Assembly (NCBI GenBank): GCA_026636295.1
Contig: CP089462.1
Span: forward strand, 806,001-870,000
Direction of reading: 5' to 3'
Length of the DNA: 64,000 nucleotides
Origin: Medakamo hakoo
Lineage: Eukaryota; Chlorophyta; Trebouxiophyceae; Coccomyxaceae
This document shows positions 21,023 through 32,800 of the stretch, piece by piece. Numbering within the stretch: position 1 is the first letter of the stretch; each line of letters starts with the position of its first letter. Made by a program: the position numbers and the translations under genes. A model generated the notes under the pieces. That model saw only the letters and a list, made by a program, of their open reading frames with translations. It ran no database searches and was not told where the DNA came from.

Positions 21023-23981
21023 ATGAACCCGTCCCCCGGCTCCCGCCGACGCACCACGCCTGTCCGCCCTGCCGGCCTGGAGGTGGGCGGCTACGCATCG
21101 CCCGATGGGTCCCGCCGTCGTGGGCGCCTGCCGGTGTGGGCCAGGTGAGCCGAGCAGCGCGAACGCGAATGCCGCCCCCCCCTCCCGCGCTGCGACCGAC
21201 CCCGCCCGCGCCCTCTCCTCACCTGTTCCATCCATTCCCCATCCATTCCCCCTCCCAAAAAACACCCACAGCGTCGCCGCCGTCACGGTCGCCATCCTGG
21301 TCTTTGCCTCTTGGTCCGTGTCCGGGCCGGGCGTGGGTGGAGCCGGAGGCATTCAAGCGTCGTCGCCGCCGTCGTCGTCGTCGCACTCTTCATCTCATGA
21401 CCCCGACCCGAAAGCCGCGGCCGCGGGCGCGGCCGACATGGGCGAGCCGAAGGGACCGGCCGAAGCCGCTGATTTCGCGCCGCCCGCTGGCAAGGCCGGC
21501 AAGGCTGGTGCGGCCACCGAAGACATCCCGGCCACGGCGGACGACGCGGCGGGGACGGCGTGCGCGCTGCCGGCGACCGGCGCGGACTACCCGGGCCGCG
21601 TCCTGGCGGCCGGCGGGTCCAACCCGAAACCCACGGCCGTCGCGTGCCGGGACGCGTGCCGGGCGACGGCCGGGTGCAATTCGTGGGCCTGGTGTTTTGG
21701 CGAGGACGCGTGCGTCGGGCCGGACGGCGTGGAATTCCCGCGCCTGGGCTGCCTGCTCGCTTCTGAACCGCTCGCGCCCTGGGGCCGGCCGTCGGCGTCG
21801 CTGGAGGCCGCGTACAAGCCGTCCACCTACATCTCCGGGTACGTCAAGGTCCGCCAACCGGACCAGCTGACGTTTGTGCGGCTGCACTCGGCGCCCACGC
21901 CGCGCGTCGTGCTGGCCATGGAACTGCCGCACCGGTCGTCCGGGTGCCCGACCCCGGGGGGCGACACCATCAACCTCCTGTCCCTGCTCAACAAGAAGGA
22001 CTACGCCCGCTGGCATTCGTACGACGTCGCGGTGGCGACGGAGACGCTGGCGCCGGACCTGCACAACGTCGGCGGGGCGCCCGGCGGGCCCATCAACATG
22101 CTGCCGTTCCTGGCGCGCCTGCTCGACGAAACGCCGCCGGCCGAGGCCGACTGGATCCTGTACATGGCGCCCGACCTGACCATCGACGACCTGACGTTCA
22201 CGTTTCCCTTTGAAAGCTACGCGGGCAAGGACCTGGTCCTGGTCGGCGACGCGGCCAAGGTCCGGGCGGGCGACGTGCTGGGCGTGGACCTGGGGTCCGT
22301 CCTGGTGCGCAACTCGCCCTGGTCGAAGAAACTGCTCAAAAAACTCATCGAAAAGGCGGCGGCCACGCCCGCGCCGCCGCCGGAGAAGGCCTACAAAACC
22401 AACCCGGTCTCCCAAGCCATCATCGACGTCGTCGCGGACGAGCCGGCCCTGCTGGACCGCGTCCGCTTCGAGACGGATTTCTGCATGGCGTGCGACTGGC
22501 GCCGCATCGACCTGAAGCGCGCGGGCCAGGTCTTTGACAAGACCAAGGCCTGGGGCGAGGCCAACAAGAATTGGAAGCTGTTCACGACGCGCTTCTTCGA
22601 CTGCCAGACGTGCTGGGGCGGGGGCGGCATGGACGCCGACCTGGCCGGGCAGTGCACGGCCGCGGCGTGGGAGCACTACGAGTTTGCGTACTGCCGCTTC
22701 CACCGCAACGTCCTGGCCGCGGCCGCGGCGGCCAAGCGGGGGCCGCCGCTGCACCACCTGTCGCCGTCCGACCTGCCCATCCCTGAAGGCATGAAGAAGC
22801 GCGGGCTCACGCCGCCGCCGCTGTACGACTTCAAGGGCGCGGAAGCGGCCGCGGGCGGCAAGGTGCCCAACCCCGTCCTCCAGCCCGCCAAGTCCCACGT
22901 CACCAAGACGGGCCAGGCCTGTTACGAGGCGTGCGTGGCCAACCCCAAGTGCTCCTTCTGGGTGTGGTGCGCGGCCGACTCGTCCCGGGGCGGGTGCGAC
23001 GACGGCGGCGAGTGGAGCGGGCGCTTCCCCGCGGGCGGGTGCGAGCTCATGTCGCTGACGCCGGGCCTGAAGCCGACGCAGTGGGACCGCGGCCCGGCCT
23101 TTTCGACGTTCGAGTCCGGCTACGTCACGCCCGCCCACCCGCTGCACGCCCGGCCGGCCGGCGGGCTGCCCACCCCGCCGGCCGACGCGGCCTCCACCCG
23201 CATCGCCGTCCTGACGGGCATCGCCGGCACGCCCTGCTCCACGCCCTGGGGCGACTACTTCCTGGAGCTGGCCCTCAAGAACAAGGCGGACTGGGCGCGC
23301 CTGCACGGGTACGAGCTCCACCAGATGGCGCAGACGCTGGACGCGTCCATCCGCCCCGGCGCCTGGCAAAAGGTCGCCCTCCTCCAGCGCGCGCTCAAGA
23401 CCATCCCGCCCTCCCGCGCCGAGTGGTTGCTATGGCTGGACATGGACGTCGTCATCGGCGACGTCGCGACCACCTTCCCGCTGGACTGGTACACGGGCAA
23501 GGACCTGGTCATGTGGGGCTTCGCCGACAAGATTGCGGCCGGCGACGTCCACGGCATGAACTCGGGCGTCCTGCTGCTGCGCAACTCCGACTGGACGCGC
23601 GCGCTGGTGGACGCGGTCGCCGAGTACGGCCGGTACCCCGTCGACCTGAAGGTGGAAGAAAAGCTGGCGGCCGCCCTGCCATCGTACGATGTCGGCATGT
23701 ACGAACAAAACGTGCTGACGTACCTGTTCAAGACGGACCCGGGTCGCTGGCTGCCCAAAGTCCGGTTCGAGGACGCCCTGTCCATGAATGTGTGGTACAA
23801 AAAGGTGTACGAACCCGACGTTGAACAGCCCGCGTTCATCGTCCACTTCGCCGGCTGCCAGGTGTGCAATGGTTTCCACCCGGAAAAGCTGGGGGAATGC
23901 GATGCGGAGTACGTGCGCAACTATGCTGAATCAGTGGTGCGGTTGGAGCGGGCCGCGAAAAAAGTCGGGGGGTTGAAGTGA
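21023..23981 (+). CDS. Type II membrane glycosyltransferase with two PAN-like and two GT34-like domains
   Basis: Exons 21023-21144 and 21272-23981, 943 aa. Residues 1-40 are basic and cytosolic. The splice join completes one transmembrane anchor (SVAAVTVAILVFASW), giving the type II topology of Golgi transferases. A Ser/Ala/Pro stem follows. Then come a Cys-rich PAN/Apple-like module (about 138-232), a GMA12/MNN10-like GT34 domain (about 245-540), a second PAN-like module (about 575-665) and a second GT34 domain (about 690-940). GT34 enzymes move xylose or galactose from UDP/GDP-sugar to glycans in the Golgi. The second copy has the metal-binding LDMDVVIGD (Asp764, Asp766), MNSGVLLLRNS and a C-terminal HFAGCQ. 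The first has YMAPDLTIDD at that place, so the first Asp of DxD is Ala340; only Asp342 remains. Copy 1 is therefore probably non-catalytic. Acceptor and linkage are unknown. Confidence 0.85.
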
Positions 23982-24305
23982 GGGAGGGCGGATGGAGGGG
24001 GGTGGGACGACTAGCGAGTTGCGTTGCCTTTGGGGTGGAGAGAGGGAGTGTGTGTGCTTTTTCGGCGCGGGCTGTGTTAGGCTTTGAGCTGCGCCTCAAT
24101 TGACCAAACGACGCTCCTGTCTCGTGCGGGCATCGTCGGCGGCGGTGGTATTTTTTTTCCGGACGAGGCGCAAACACAAAACTAAAAAGCACACTGCTAC
24201 ACGCTCTCTGTCCACCCGCCCGCCGAAACAGCCGCGCGCGCGCCCGCCCCTGCGCGCACCGGGACGGCGGGCGTCTCCCCTACCCAGCCGTGCGTGGGTC
24301 GTGGG
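23982..24305. other. Convergent 3' spacer, GT34 gene / SET gene
   Basis: 324 bp between two stop codons on opposite strands. Relatively A/T-rich for the window, with T8 near 24150. No gene or structured RNA is apparent. Confidence 0.6.
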
Positions 24306-25742
24306 CTAGAGCACCCCACGACAGCCCGCCGCCCCACACCCACACACCAGTTCGGGGTCGCCGGGGGCGGGCGGGGACAGCCTGTACTCGAAAAACAGCT
24401 CTTCGCCCGGGGCCAGCGCGCGCACGGCGTACAGGGCGACGCGGGGCAGCGCCGCGGCCACGGCCGCCCCGCCGCGCGCCGACCCGGCTGCGGCCGTCGA
24501 TTCCGACAGCGGACCTCCACCTCCCGCCCACGCGACGGCGGGCGGCTCCACGATGGCCACGCAGTTGGGCGCGCACGAATGGTTGGCGAACCGGGCGGCC
24601 GACCCGGCCTGCGTCGCGTCGACGACAAACGAGGGCGGGGCGCCGCCCGTCCCGGTGCGGCCGGGCGACGGGTCGGACTGCCCGCCGCTGCCGGCCCCCC
24701 ACAGCGCGGGGCCGCAATTGAACATGTACGTGCCCTCGCACCACCCGCCGGCCGCCGCGTCGGTGTACGCGCGCTCGCGCGCGTCCGACACGCCGGCCCC
24801 GCGGACGACCGTGCCGCTGTAATCCAGCAGGTACGCCCCCGCGGGCGCGGGCACCAGGATGTACAGGCCCAGGCCCGACACGCGGGACCGGCGCACCGCA
24901 AAGAGCGGCCCGCCCCAGCCCGGCGGCGGGCGGGGGAGGGGGGCGGGCGACGGCGCGATGGCGTCCTCGGGGCGGGAACACTCGCGGGACGAGGCCAGGG
25001 CCGCCTCGGCGTCGCGCTGCGGCCCCCCCCCGCCGGGCGGGCCGGCCTCGGAGGCGGCGGGCAGGGCGGCCGCCCCACTCCCCCCGCTGGTCAGGCGGGG
25101 GCCGGACGCGGCGCCCGGCCCCAGCTTGCGCGCGCCCGACCCGGGCGGCGGCCACCACAGGGGCTCGGCCCGGCCCGCGCGCCGGCCGTCCGACGCGGGG
25201 AAGGGCGGCAGCGGGCGGGCGGGCAGGGGGACGCGCAGCGCCGGCCAGGGCGTGAGGCGGGCGGAGGAGCCGGGCGGGAGCCTTGGATTCGGCCAGGCCG
25301 CCGGTGCTGGGCCTGGCGGCGGAGCAGCGACCGGCGCCGCCGCGGCCAGGGCGGACCGGCGCCCGGCCACGACCGCGGCCGCGAGCGCGCGGGGCGAGGT
25401 CGGCCAGGCCGGGGGGCGCGCGTCGTCCGCATCGTCCGACACCGCGACGACGGCGGTCAACCCAGCCCCAGCACGCGGCAGCCGCCCAGCGCCGCTCTTC
25501 CTCCCTGGTGGACGGCCCCGCTTGGCGGGCGGCGGCGCGCCGGCCGCGGCGCGGCGGGCGGAGCGCAATGCGTCGGCGCGCGCGTCGGCCGCGGCCGCGG
25601 CCACGCCGCTCCACCGCGAGGAGCGGGACGCGGCGATGGACGCGCGTGCGTCCGCTTCCAGGCGAGCTGCAAGGGCTTTGGCTGAGGCCTGGGCGGTGGC
25701 GAAGCGCAAGGCGGCGAGGGCGTCGTCGGACGAGGAAGACAT
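24306..25742 (-). CDS. SET-domain protein methyltransferase
   Basis: Single exon, 478 aa, start ATG 25742 (MSSSSDDALAALRF). The first 300 residues are low-complexity Ala/Pro/Arg with an AT-hook-like KRGRPPGRKSG near residue 95. The SET domain occupies about residues 310-465: GLGLYILVPAPAGAYLLDYSG (SET-N), ARFANHSCAPNC (387-398, the catalytic knot Asn-His-Ser-Cys) and APGEELFFEY. It ends in a post-SET-like CGCGAAGCRG, which would bind zinc with a Cys of the NHSC segment. SET proteins methylate lysines of histones or other proteins; the AT-hook suggests chromatin. The target lysine cannot be predicted. An insertion in the SET-I region is Gly/Ser-rich. Divergent from HSP101, start codons 151 bp apart. 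Confidence 0.85.
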   Translation of the reverse strand: MSSSSDDALAALRFATAQASAKALAARLEADARASIAASRSSRWSGVAAAAADARADALRSARRAAAGAPPPAKRGRPPGRKSGAGRLPRAGAGLTAVVAVSDDADDARPPAWPTSPRALAAAVVAGRRSALAAAAPVAAPPPGPAPAAWPNPRLPPGSSARLTPWPALRVPLPARPLPPFPASDGRRAGRAEPLWWPPPGSGARKLGPGAASGPRLTSGGSGAAALPAASEAGPPGGGGPQRDAEAALASSRECSRPEDAIAPSPAPLPRPPPGWGGPLFAVRRSRVSGLGLYILVPAPAGAYLLDYSGTVVRGAGVSDARERAYTDAAAGGWCEGTYMFNCGPALWGAGSGGQSDPSPGRTGTGGAPPSFVVDATQAGSAARFANHSCAPNCVAIVEPPAVAWAGGGGPLSESTAAAGSARGGAAVAAALPRVALYAVRALAPGEELFFEYRLSPPAPGDPELVCGCGAAGCRGVL

Positions 25743-25893
25743 GGACGGCGTCTCCCAGGCGGTTAGAGGTGTGGGTTGAGAGATGGTCGACCTGTGCGCG
25801 CTCCCCCCTCTGCTCCACACACTCTTTTTTTTCGCGGGCCCACACACACACACACCGAGCACCACCGAAAGAAACCCTTGTCAACAAGACACC
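25743..25893. promoter_or_regulatory. Divergent promoter, SET protein / HSP101
   Basis: 151 bp between start codons. A CA repeat lies at about 25842-25856, and an A-rich patch with two GAAA units sits just before the HSP101 start. I do not find a clean heat-shock element (three alternating GAA/TTC units). Confidence 0.5.
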
Positions 25894-28800
25894 ATGGACC
25901 CTAACAAGTGGACATCCAAAGTCCACGCCGCCATTGCGGGCGCGCAGGTATGGCTTTGGGCGGAGGCGGCGGCGAGGGCAGGCGAAAGCGTTGCGTGGGT
26001 CGCGAAGGGAATGCACCGCCCGCAGTGCACCTTCTGCCCGCCTCTTCCCACCCCACGCCCGGCAGGCGGACGCGTACGCCTGCCAGCCGCTTTATAGTGG
26101 TCGCGGCGTGCCCGGAAGCCGACCGCTGCCCATCCCCACTCGACGTTTTTTTGGCTCACGCATTCACCGACCCGCTCATCCCCTGCCCCGCAGTCGCTCG
26201 CCCGCGAGGGCGCGCACTCCCAGCTGACGGCCGCCCACATCGCGCTGGCTTTACTGGAAGACCAGGACGGCATCGCGAAGCAGGTGTGTTGTTGTTTCAG
26301 GCTTTGGCACGCCGCCGCACGAGTCGGAGGCGGGCGCATGCCTTCCGCGCGCGCCCGGAAGGGCCCGGCGCGTTCCTTTGCAGCCCGCACCTGCCCCCAC
26401 CCCCTCACGCCCCCCTCACGCCCCCCTCACGCCCCCCTCCCTGACACGCGCCGCCCCAATGCACAGGCCGTCCTGAAATGCGGCACCGACGACACGTACC
26501 GCTCCCTCATTCGCACCCTGAAAAAGCGCCTGGTCCGCCTGCCGTCCGTCTCGCCCGCGCCGCCGGAGCCGGACCTGGCCGCCGACGCGCGCCGGGCCAT
26601 CCTCTCCGCCACGGACGCGTCCAAGAAGGCGGGCGACTCGTACCTGGGCGTCGACCGCCTGCTGACAGCGCTGGTCGAAGAATCCAAGGACCTGGCCGCC
26701 GCGCTGGAGGAGGCGGGCCTGCCGCGCGCGCGGCTGCTCTCTGCGCTGGAGGCGCTGCGCGCGTCGGGCGCGACGGTCGACACGGACGCGGGCGACCAGC
26801 AGTTTGAGGCGCTGCTGAAGTACGGCGACGACTTGACCGCGCGCGCGTCCAAGCTGGACCCGGTCATCGGCCGCGACGAGGAGATCAGGTGAGCGAGGGC
26901 GGGGAGAGAGGGGGGTGTCGTGGGTGGGCCCGCCGCCCGACCCTTTTTGTGTTCCTCCATTTTTTTTTGCTCACGACAACGCCCCCCCCCCCAAAAAAAA
27001 CTACAACAGGCGCGCCATCCGGGTCCTGTGCCGCCGCACGAAGAACAACCCCGTCCTGGTCGGCGAGCCGGGCGTGGGCAAGGTGAGTTTACGCGTGGGT
27101 GATGGGAGAGGGGTGGGAGGGTGGGAACGGGACACACCCCGGGCGGCTCAGGTTGTTTCTCTCTTGTCGCCCGCCTGCCCGCCCGCACTCACACACACCG
27201 CACACCCACACACACACACACCCAGACCGCCATCGTCGAAGGCCTGGCCCAGCGCATCGTCAAGGGCGACGTGCCCGCGCCGCTGCGCTCCACCCGCCTG
27301 ATCGCCCTCGACCTGTCGGCCCTGATCGCGGGCGCCAAGTACAAGGGCGAGTTCGAGGAGCGGCTGAAGGCGGTGCTGAAGGAGGTGCAGGCCGCCAACG
27401 AGAAGGAGACGGGCCGCGTCGTCCTGTTCATCGACGAGATCCACATGGTCGTCGGCGCGGGCGGCGGCGGCGACGGCGCGATGGACGCGGGCAACATTTT
27501 GAAGCCCATGCTCGCCCGCGGCGAGCTGCGCTGCATCGGCGCGACCACGCTGGCCGAGTACCGCAAGTACATCGAGAAGGACAGCGCCCTGGAGCGCCGC
27601 TTCCAGATGGTGACCGTCCCCGAGCCCAGCGTCGCGGACACGATCGCCATCCTGCGCGGCCTGTCCGAGCGGTACGCCGCCTTCCACGGCGTGCGCATCA
27701 CGGACCGGGCCCTGGTCGTCGCCGCCGAGCTGGCGGACCGGTATGTGACCGCCCGCTTCCTGCCGGACAAGGCCATTGACCTGGTGGACGAGGCGGCGGC
27801 CAACGTGCGCGTGGAACTGGACTCGATGCCGGAGAAGCTGGACGGCATGAACCGGGCCCTGTACCGGCTGCAGGTGGAGGAAGCGGCGCTGGCCAAGGAG
27901 ACGGACGACAAGGCGTCGGCCGCCCGCCTGGAAGAGGTCCGGGCGGAAATCGGCAAGCTGAAGGACGACATCGCGCCGCTGCAGGCCAAGTACGCGGCCG
28001 AGAAGGAGCGCAACGACGAGTTGCGCCGCCTGCAAAACAAGAAGTCGGAGCTGGAACAGAAGCTGGCGGCCGCCGAGGCGCGCATGGACCTGGCCGCCGC
28101 CGCCGACATCAAATTCGAGGCCATGCCCGGCGTCGTGGCCGCCATTGAGAGGCTGACGGCCGAAGCGCCGGCGGACGCGATGCTGTCCGAGTCCGTGGGC
28201 GTGGAAGAGATCGCGGCCGTCGTCTCGCGCTGGACGGGGATCCCCGTCTCCAAGCTGCAGTCCACGGAGCGGGAGAAGCTCATGCACTTGAAGGACGAGC
28301 TGCACAAGCGCGTCGTCGGCCAAGACCAGGCCGTGGCGGCCGTGGCGGACGCGGTCCTGCGCTCCCGCGCCGGCCTCGCGTCCCGCCACCGCGGCGCGTC
28401 CTTCCTCTTCCTGGGCCCGACGGGCGTGGGCAAGACGGAGCTGGCCAAGGCCCTGGCGTTCCTGCTGTTCGACTCTGACAAAAACGTCGTCCGCATCGAC
28501 TGCTCCGAGTGCGTTTGTGTTTCATGGTGCTCGCCCTCGGCGGGATGGAGGCGGGGGCGGGGCTGCGACCACCCCTCCTCCGCGGGCTGCCTCTCACTGT
28601 GTCGCCCCTACCACCCCTCACCACACACCCACCCGCCCATATTGCAGGTACATGGAGAAGCACGCCGTCTCCCGCCTGATCGGCGCGCCGCCGGGCTACA
28701 TCGGCCACGACGAGGGCGGCCAGCTGACGGAAAAGGTGAGGGAGTGGTTTTTGGGGCGGGATGGGAAGATGGGATGGGATGGAGCGGGGTGAGACCACCC

Positions 28801-29571
28801 CGCGCGCGCACTGTCAAATTCGTGCTCACCCCCCCCCCCCCTCGCCGCCCACACCCACACACGCCCCCCCCACAGGTCCGCCGCGCCCCGTACTCCGTCG
28901 TCTTGCTGGACGAAGTCGAAAAAGCGCACCCGGACGTCCTCAACGTCTTCCTGCAAGTCCTCGACGACGGCCGCCTGACCGACTCCAAGGGCCGCACCGT
29001 CAACTTCGCCAACACCATCATCATCTTCACGTCCAACATCGGCGCGCACATCATCCTGGAGCGGGGCGCGACGGCCGCGGCGGAGGCGGAAGTCATGGAC
29101 CTGGTCAAGAAGACGTGGCGGCCGGAGTTCATCAACCGCCTGGACCAGGTCTGTTTCTTCAGTGGGCTCAGCGAGGGCGACCTGCGCGGCGTCGCCCGCC
29201 TGTGCGGCGCCGAACTGGCGTCCCGCCTGTTGGGCCGCGGCGTCGGCCTGACCTTCACCGACGCGGCCCTGGACTTTGCCGTCGCCCAGTCGTACCAGCC
29301 CGCGTTCGGCGCCCGCCCGCTGCGCCGGTGGATGGAACAAAACATCATCACCGAACTGTCAAAGATGCTGGTGGCCGGCGACGTGGCCGAAGGCGACGCG
29401 GTCGAAGTCGGCGCGGGCGGCGGCGGCCTGACTTACACGGTGAAGAGGGGTGCGGGTCCAGCCATCGCCGGTGGCACGGGTGAAGGCGCGAACAAACGGT
29501 CGCGTCTCGGCGGGGGTGGCATGGCGGACGCGGACGAGATGGACGACGACGAGGACGACGACATGGAATGA
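25894..29571 (+). CDS. HSP101: Heat-shock protein 101 / ClpB-type disaggregase, cytosolic
   Basis: Seven exons: 25894-25947, 26194-26283, 26467-26888, 27010-27082, 27226-28508, 28648-28735 and 28876-29571; 901 aa. A hexameric AAA+ disaggregase that works with HSP70 to pull proteins out of aggregates. There is no transit peptide: the Clp N-domain begins at [10 protein letters not shown], as in cytosolic HSP101. NBD1 has GEPGVGKT, with an intron exactly between Lys213 and Thr214, and Walker B FIDEIH. The middle-domain coiled coil spans about residues 400-510. NBD2 has [15 protein letters not shown], the pore-loop sequence [13 protein letters not shown] and [12 protein letters not shown]. The acidic tail ([10 protein letters not shown]) matches the eukaryotic cytosolic form. 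Donors include one GTGCGT. It is the most intron-rich gene of the window and, unlike most others here, has introns in its 3' half. Confidence 0.96.
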
Positions 29572-29832
29572 GTGAGAGGGAGAAAGAGCGGGTGGGGGGT
29601 GGAGAGGGTTGCGGAGAAGAAAGCGAGCGAGTGAGCGAGTTTTTTTCCTTTGCTTAGCGGGGGATGAGCGTGTGTGCACACAGGACACGGGCTTGTCTTT
29701 TTTAGAGAATGGATGCAAACAAACAAATCGTTTTTTTTTTTGGTTTCCAAGCAGGGCGGGGGAGGAAAAAAACGCTAGGGCAACAGGCAGGGTTTCGGAA
29801 AACGCACTCTCTTCTCTCTCCCTCTCTCTCTC
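29572..29832. other. Convergent 3' spacer, HSP101 / SHPRH
   Basis: 261 bp, A/T-rich relative to genes, with T runs near 29641 and 29731 and a CT repeat (about 29812-29834) running into the SHPRH stop codon. No gene supported. Confidence 0.6.
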
Positions 29833-32800
29833 TCACTCACCAGGCGGCACCGCCGCCCCATCACCACCACCACCAGCCCCAATCAGCCGCACGCAGTCCT
29901 TCACCGTCAGCGCGGGCTCGCCGTGGCTCTTTTTCCGCGCGGCGGCCGCGGCCGCCGCCGCGGCTTCGCCGCTCCCGCCACCCTCGCCGCCGCCCGCGAC
30001 CAGGGCCGCCCGGCGCGCCGCTGCCAGGCGTGCGACGCCTTCCTCGACCGTGTCGCCCACGACGAAGCGGTGGACGACCGTCGGCCGGGACTGGCCGATG
30101 CGGTGGACCCGGCCGGCCGCCTGGGCTTCGGCCGCCGGGTCGGCCTGTGGCTCCACAAGGAAAACGTGGCCCGCGTCGGTCAGGTTCAGGCCGTTGGCGC
30201 CCTGGCGGACGAGCAGGAGCAGGGCGGAGGGGTCGCGGCGGCCGCGGTCGCCGCGGCGGAAGGCCGCGATGGCGTCGCCCAGGGCTTTGGGCCCGCGTGG
30301 TTGTTCCGCTCGGATGCTGTTGGCGGCGAGCGCGTGGGCGACGACGTCCAGCACGCCGGCCCAGGCGGAGAAGATGAGCATGCGCGCGCCCGGCCCCTCC
30401 GTCGCGAGCAGCCACTTGGCCCGGCGCACGACCGCGCCGACTTTGGTGCCGTACGACCCGATGACGGTCAGGTCGCCCTCGCCCGGGTACAGGCCGTCGG
30501 CGGCGGGCGGCGGGCGCGGCGCAGCAGGCGGCAGGGGGTGAGGAGACGACGGCTGGCTGGCCGGCGCGGCGGGCTCAGCGCGCACGACGCGCACGACCTC
30601 GCCCACGGCCGTCGGCGCGCGGCAAGTCGGGCAGGCGAGGGCGCGGGTCGACCCGCCGTGTGGGGCCGCGCGCGCGACGAGGGCGCGGCCGCACGGCCAG
30701 CACACGGCGTGGCCGCACTGCAGCATGGCCAGTTCCGGCGCGTCCGGGCCCAGGGCGCCTTCCTCGTGGCAGACGGGGCAGAGCGTGGAGGGTTGGGAGG
30801 ACGGGCGTTGTGGATGGGCGGGCGCGGCGGGCGCCCGGCCGCCACCCCCGCCGCCTCCGTCCGCCGCCAGGCCGTGCAGGTAGCGCACCGTGCCCAGCGC
30901 GGCGCGCACGTCGGCTTCGGCGGACGCGCGCTCCGCGTCCAGTTCCGCGACGCGGCGCGGGAGGTCGGACGGCGCGAGCGTGTACAGGGCCGCGGCCGTG
31001 CCGCGGGCGGCCGCGGCCGCGGCGCCGGCCGGGCCGCCGCCGCCGCCGCCGTCCGCCAGTTGCAGCGTCGTTTCGGCCATGGCCAGCTCGTCGGCCGCGT
31101 ACAGGAGCCCGCGCTGGGCGAGGGCGAGCGCGCGGGCCTTCAAAAAGACGCGGCGCAGGCCGTCCAGGCGGTCGAGCGCTTCGGTGGCGCACTCCAGCAG
31201 CGCCGACAGGCGGCCGGCGGGCTCGCGGCCGCGGCCGGTGCGGCCGGCGCCGGCCAGGCGGGACAGCTCAAACTTCAACAGGCGCAGGACGCGTTCGGCT
31301 TCGGACGGGTGGCGGACGACTTCGGCGCCGGCGACCGCGCCCGCGCCGCGGCGACGGGCGGGCAAGACGTCCAGGGCTTCGCCGGCGGCGGCGGCGCCGC
31401 CGCCCTCCGGCCCGCCCTCCTCGCCCAGCCCGCCGCGCCCGACCCGCTGCAACGCGGCGGCGTGGGCGGCGCGCAGCGCGTCTTCCACGGACACGCCCGG
31501 CCCGCCGCCACCGCCGCCGCCGCCGCGGCCGCCGCCCGCGCGCACGTCTAGCGCCCGGGTCGTCAGCGCAAACAGGGTCATCTCCCACTCCAGGAAGGCT
31601 TCATCTAGGCGGCAGTGCGGGCAGACGCGGCCGGCAGAGCCCAGCTCGCCGCCGCGGCACCGCCCGCACGCGCCCGCGGCGGAGACGAGGGACGGGTCGG
31701 GCGCGGCCGCCTGTGACCGCAGGTCGGCCAGGGCGGCCAGGGCCTTGCGCCGCGCTCCCGCCGCCCGGGCCAGCTCGCCGTGGAGGAGGGGTTTCAGGGC
31801 GGGACCGCCGCCGGACGGGCCCAGGCGGACGACCAGCGAGGTCGCGTTGCGGCCGGTGCGGTAGGCGTCAGCGCCCTCCAGCTCGCCGCGGACTTTGTCC
31901 GCCAACGCGTCGCCCGCGGCCGCGGCCGCGATGGCGGAGGAGCCGGTCGCCGTGCGGGCGATGATGGCGTCGATGGCATCCAGGTACCAGCCGCCGCCCT
32001 GTTCCACGTCGGCCTCGTCGTCGGACGCGGCGCCTCCTTCACCGTCCGCCGGCCCGCCGCCCCGTTGTTTTTTCTTCTTCTTCTGGCGCGACCCACCACC
32101 GCCGTCCGACGGCACCATTGCCTTCAGGCCAGCCTCTTCCGCAGCGTGGTCGAACTCGGCTTCCGCGGCGGTCAAGCGCACGCGGAAGGGGACGAGGTAG
32201 GTTTCGCGAATTTCGGCGGCGCGGGCGGCGAGGTCGCCGCGTTCGTCGGGCGTGCCCACGCAGGCCACGGGGCCGGACTCGGACAGCAGGCGCGGGATGC
32301 CCGTCGCTTCACCACCCGCCCGGCCAGCCCGGTCCAGCAGGGCGTTGAGGTTGGCCAGCGTGTGCAGGCGTTGCAGCGGGTCGACGCGAACGTACGGCGA
32401 GTTGGTGGCGGCGGCGGTCAGGGCGGCGCGGTAGGTGGCGGCCGCGCCCGCCAAATCCCCGGTCAGCAGGCGGGCGCCGGCCCCGCCGTTGAGCGCGGCC
32501 AGCAGCAGGCGTTGCGCGTCCTCCGCCTCCGTCCGCGCCTTGGAAATCAGAGCAGATAAGACTTGGTCCATGGTCATCGGCGCGCGCGCGTCCAAAGCGG
32601 GCGCGGCGGGACCGCCGCCGCCTTCACCGCCACCCGCCCCTCGCGCCGCGCGCCCCACGCGCCGGCCAACAGGCCGCAGGCCGTGCGAGCCGACCTGCGG
32701 GTGGCAGGCCGCCTGGCGCAGGGCGAGTAGCGGGGCCAGGATGCGCTTTTCCTCGGTCCGGGTCAGCGTGCGGTCAGGGTCCGGGCTGTCGTCGTCTTCG

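Noticed and set aside
25743-25893. Heat-shock element for HSP101
   Set aside because: GAAAGAAA is present just before the start codon, but there is no alternating triple GAA/TTC array, so a site is not called.
24280-26016. 578-codon minus frame overlapping the SET gene and HSP101 exon 1
   Set aside because: Shadow frame of the SET gene; the frame with NHSC and the post-SET Cys cluster is the real one.
29572-29832. Extra last exon of SHPRH after the donor-like GGTGAGTGA
   Set aside because: The only downstream continuation I could build is Lys/Ser/Pro-rich with A/T-rich codons, unlike the gene, and helicase homology already ends before the stop.
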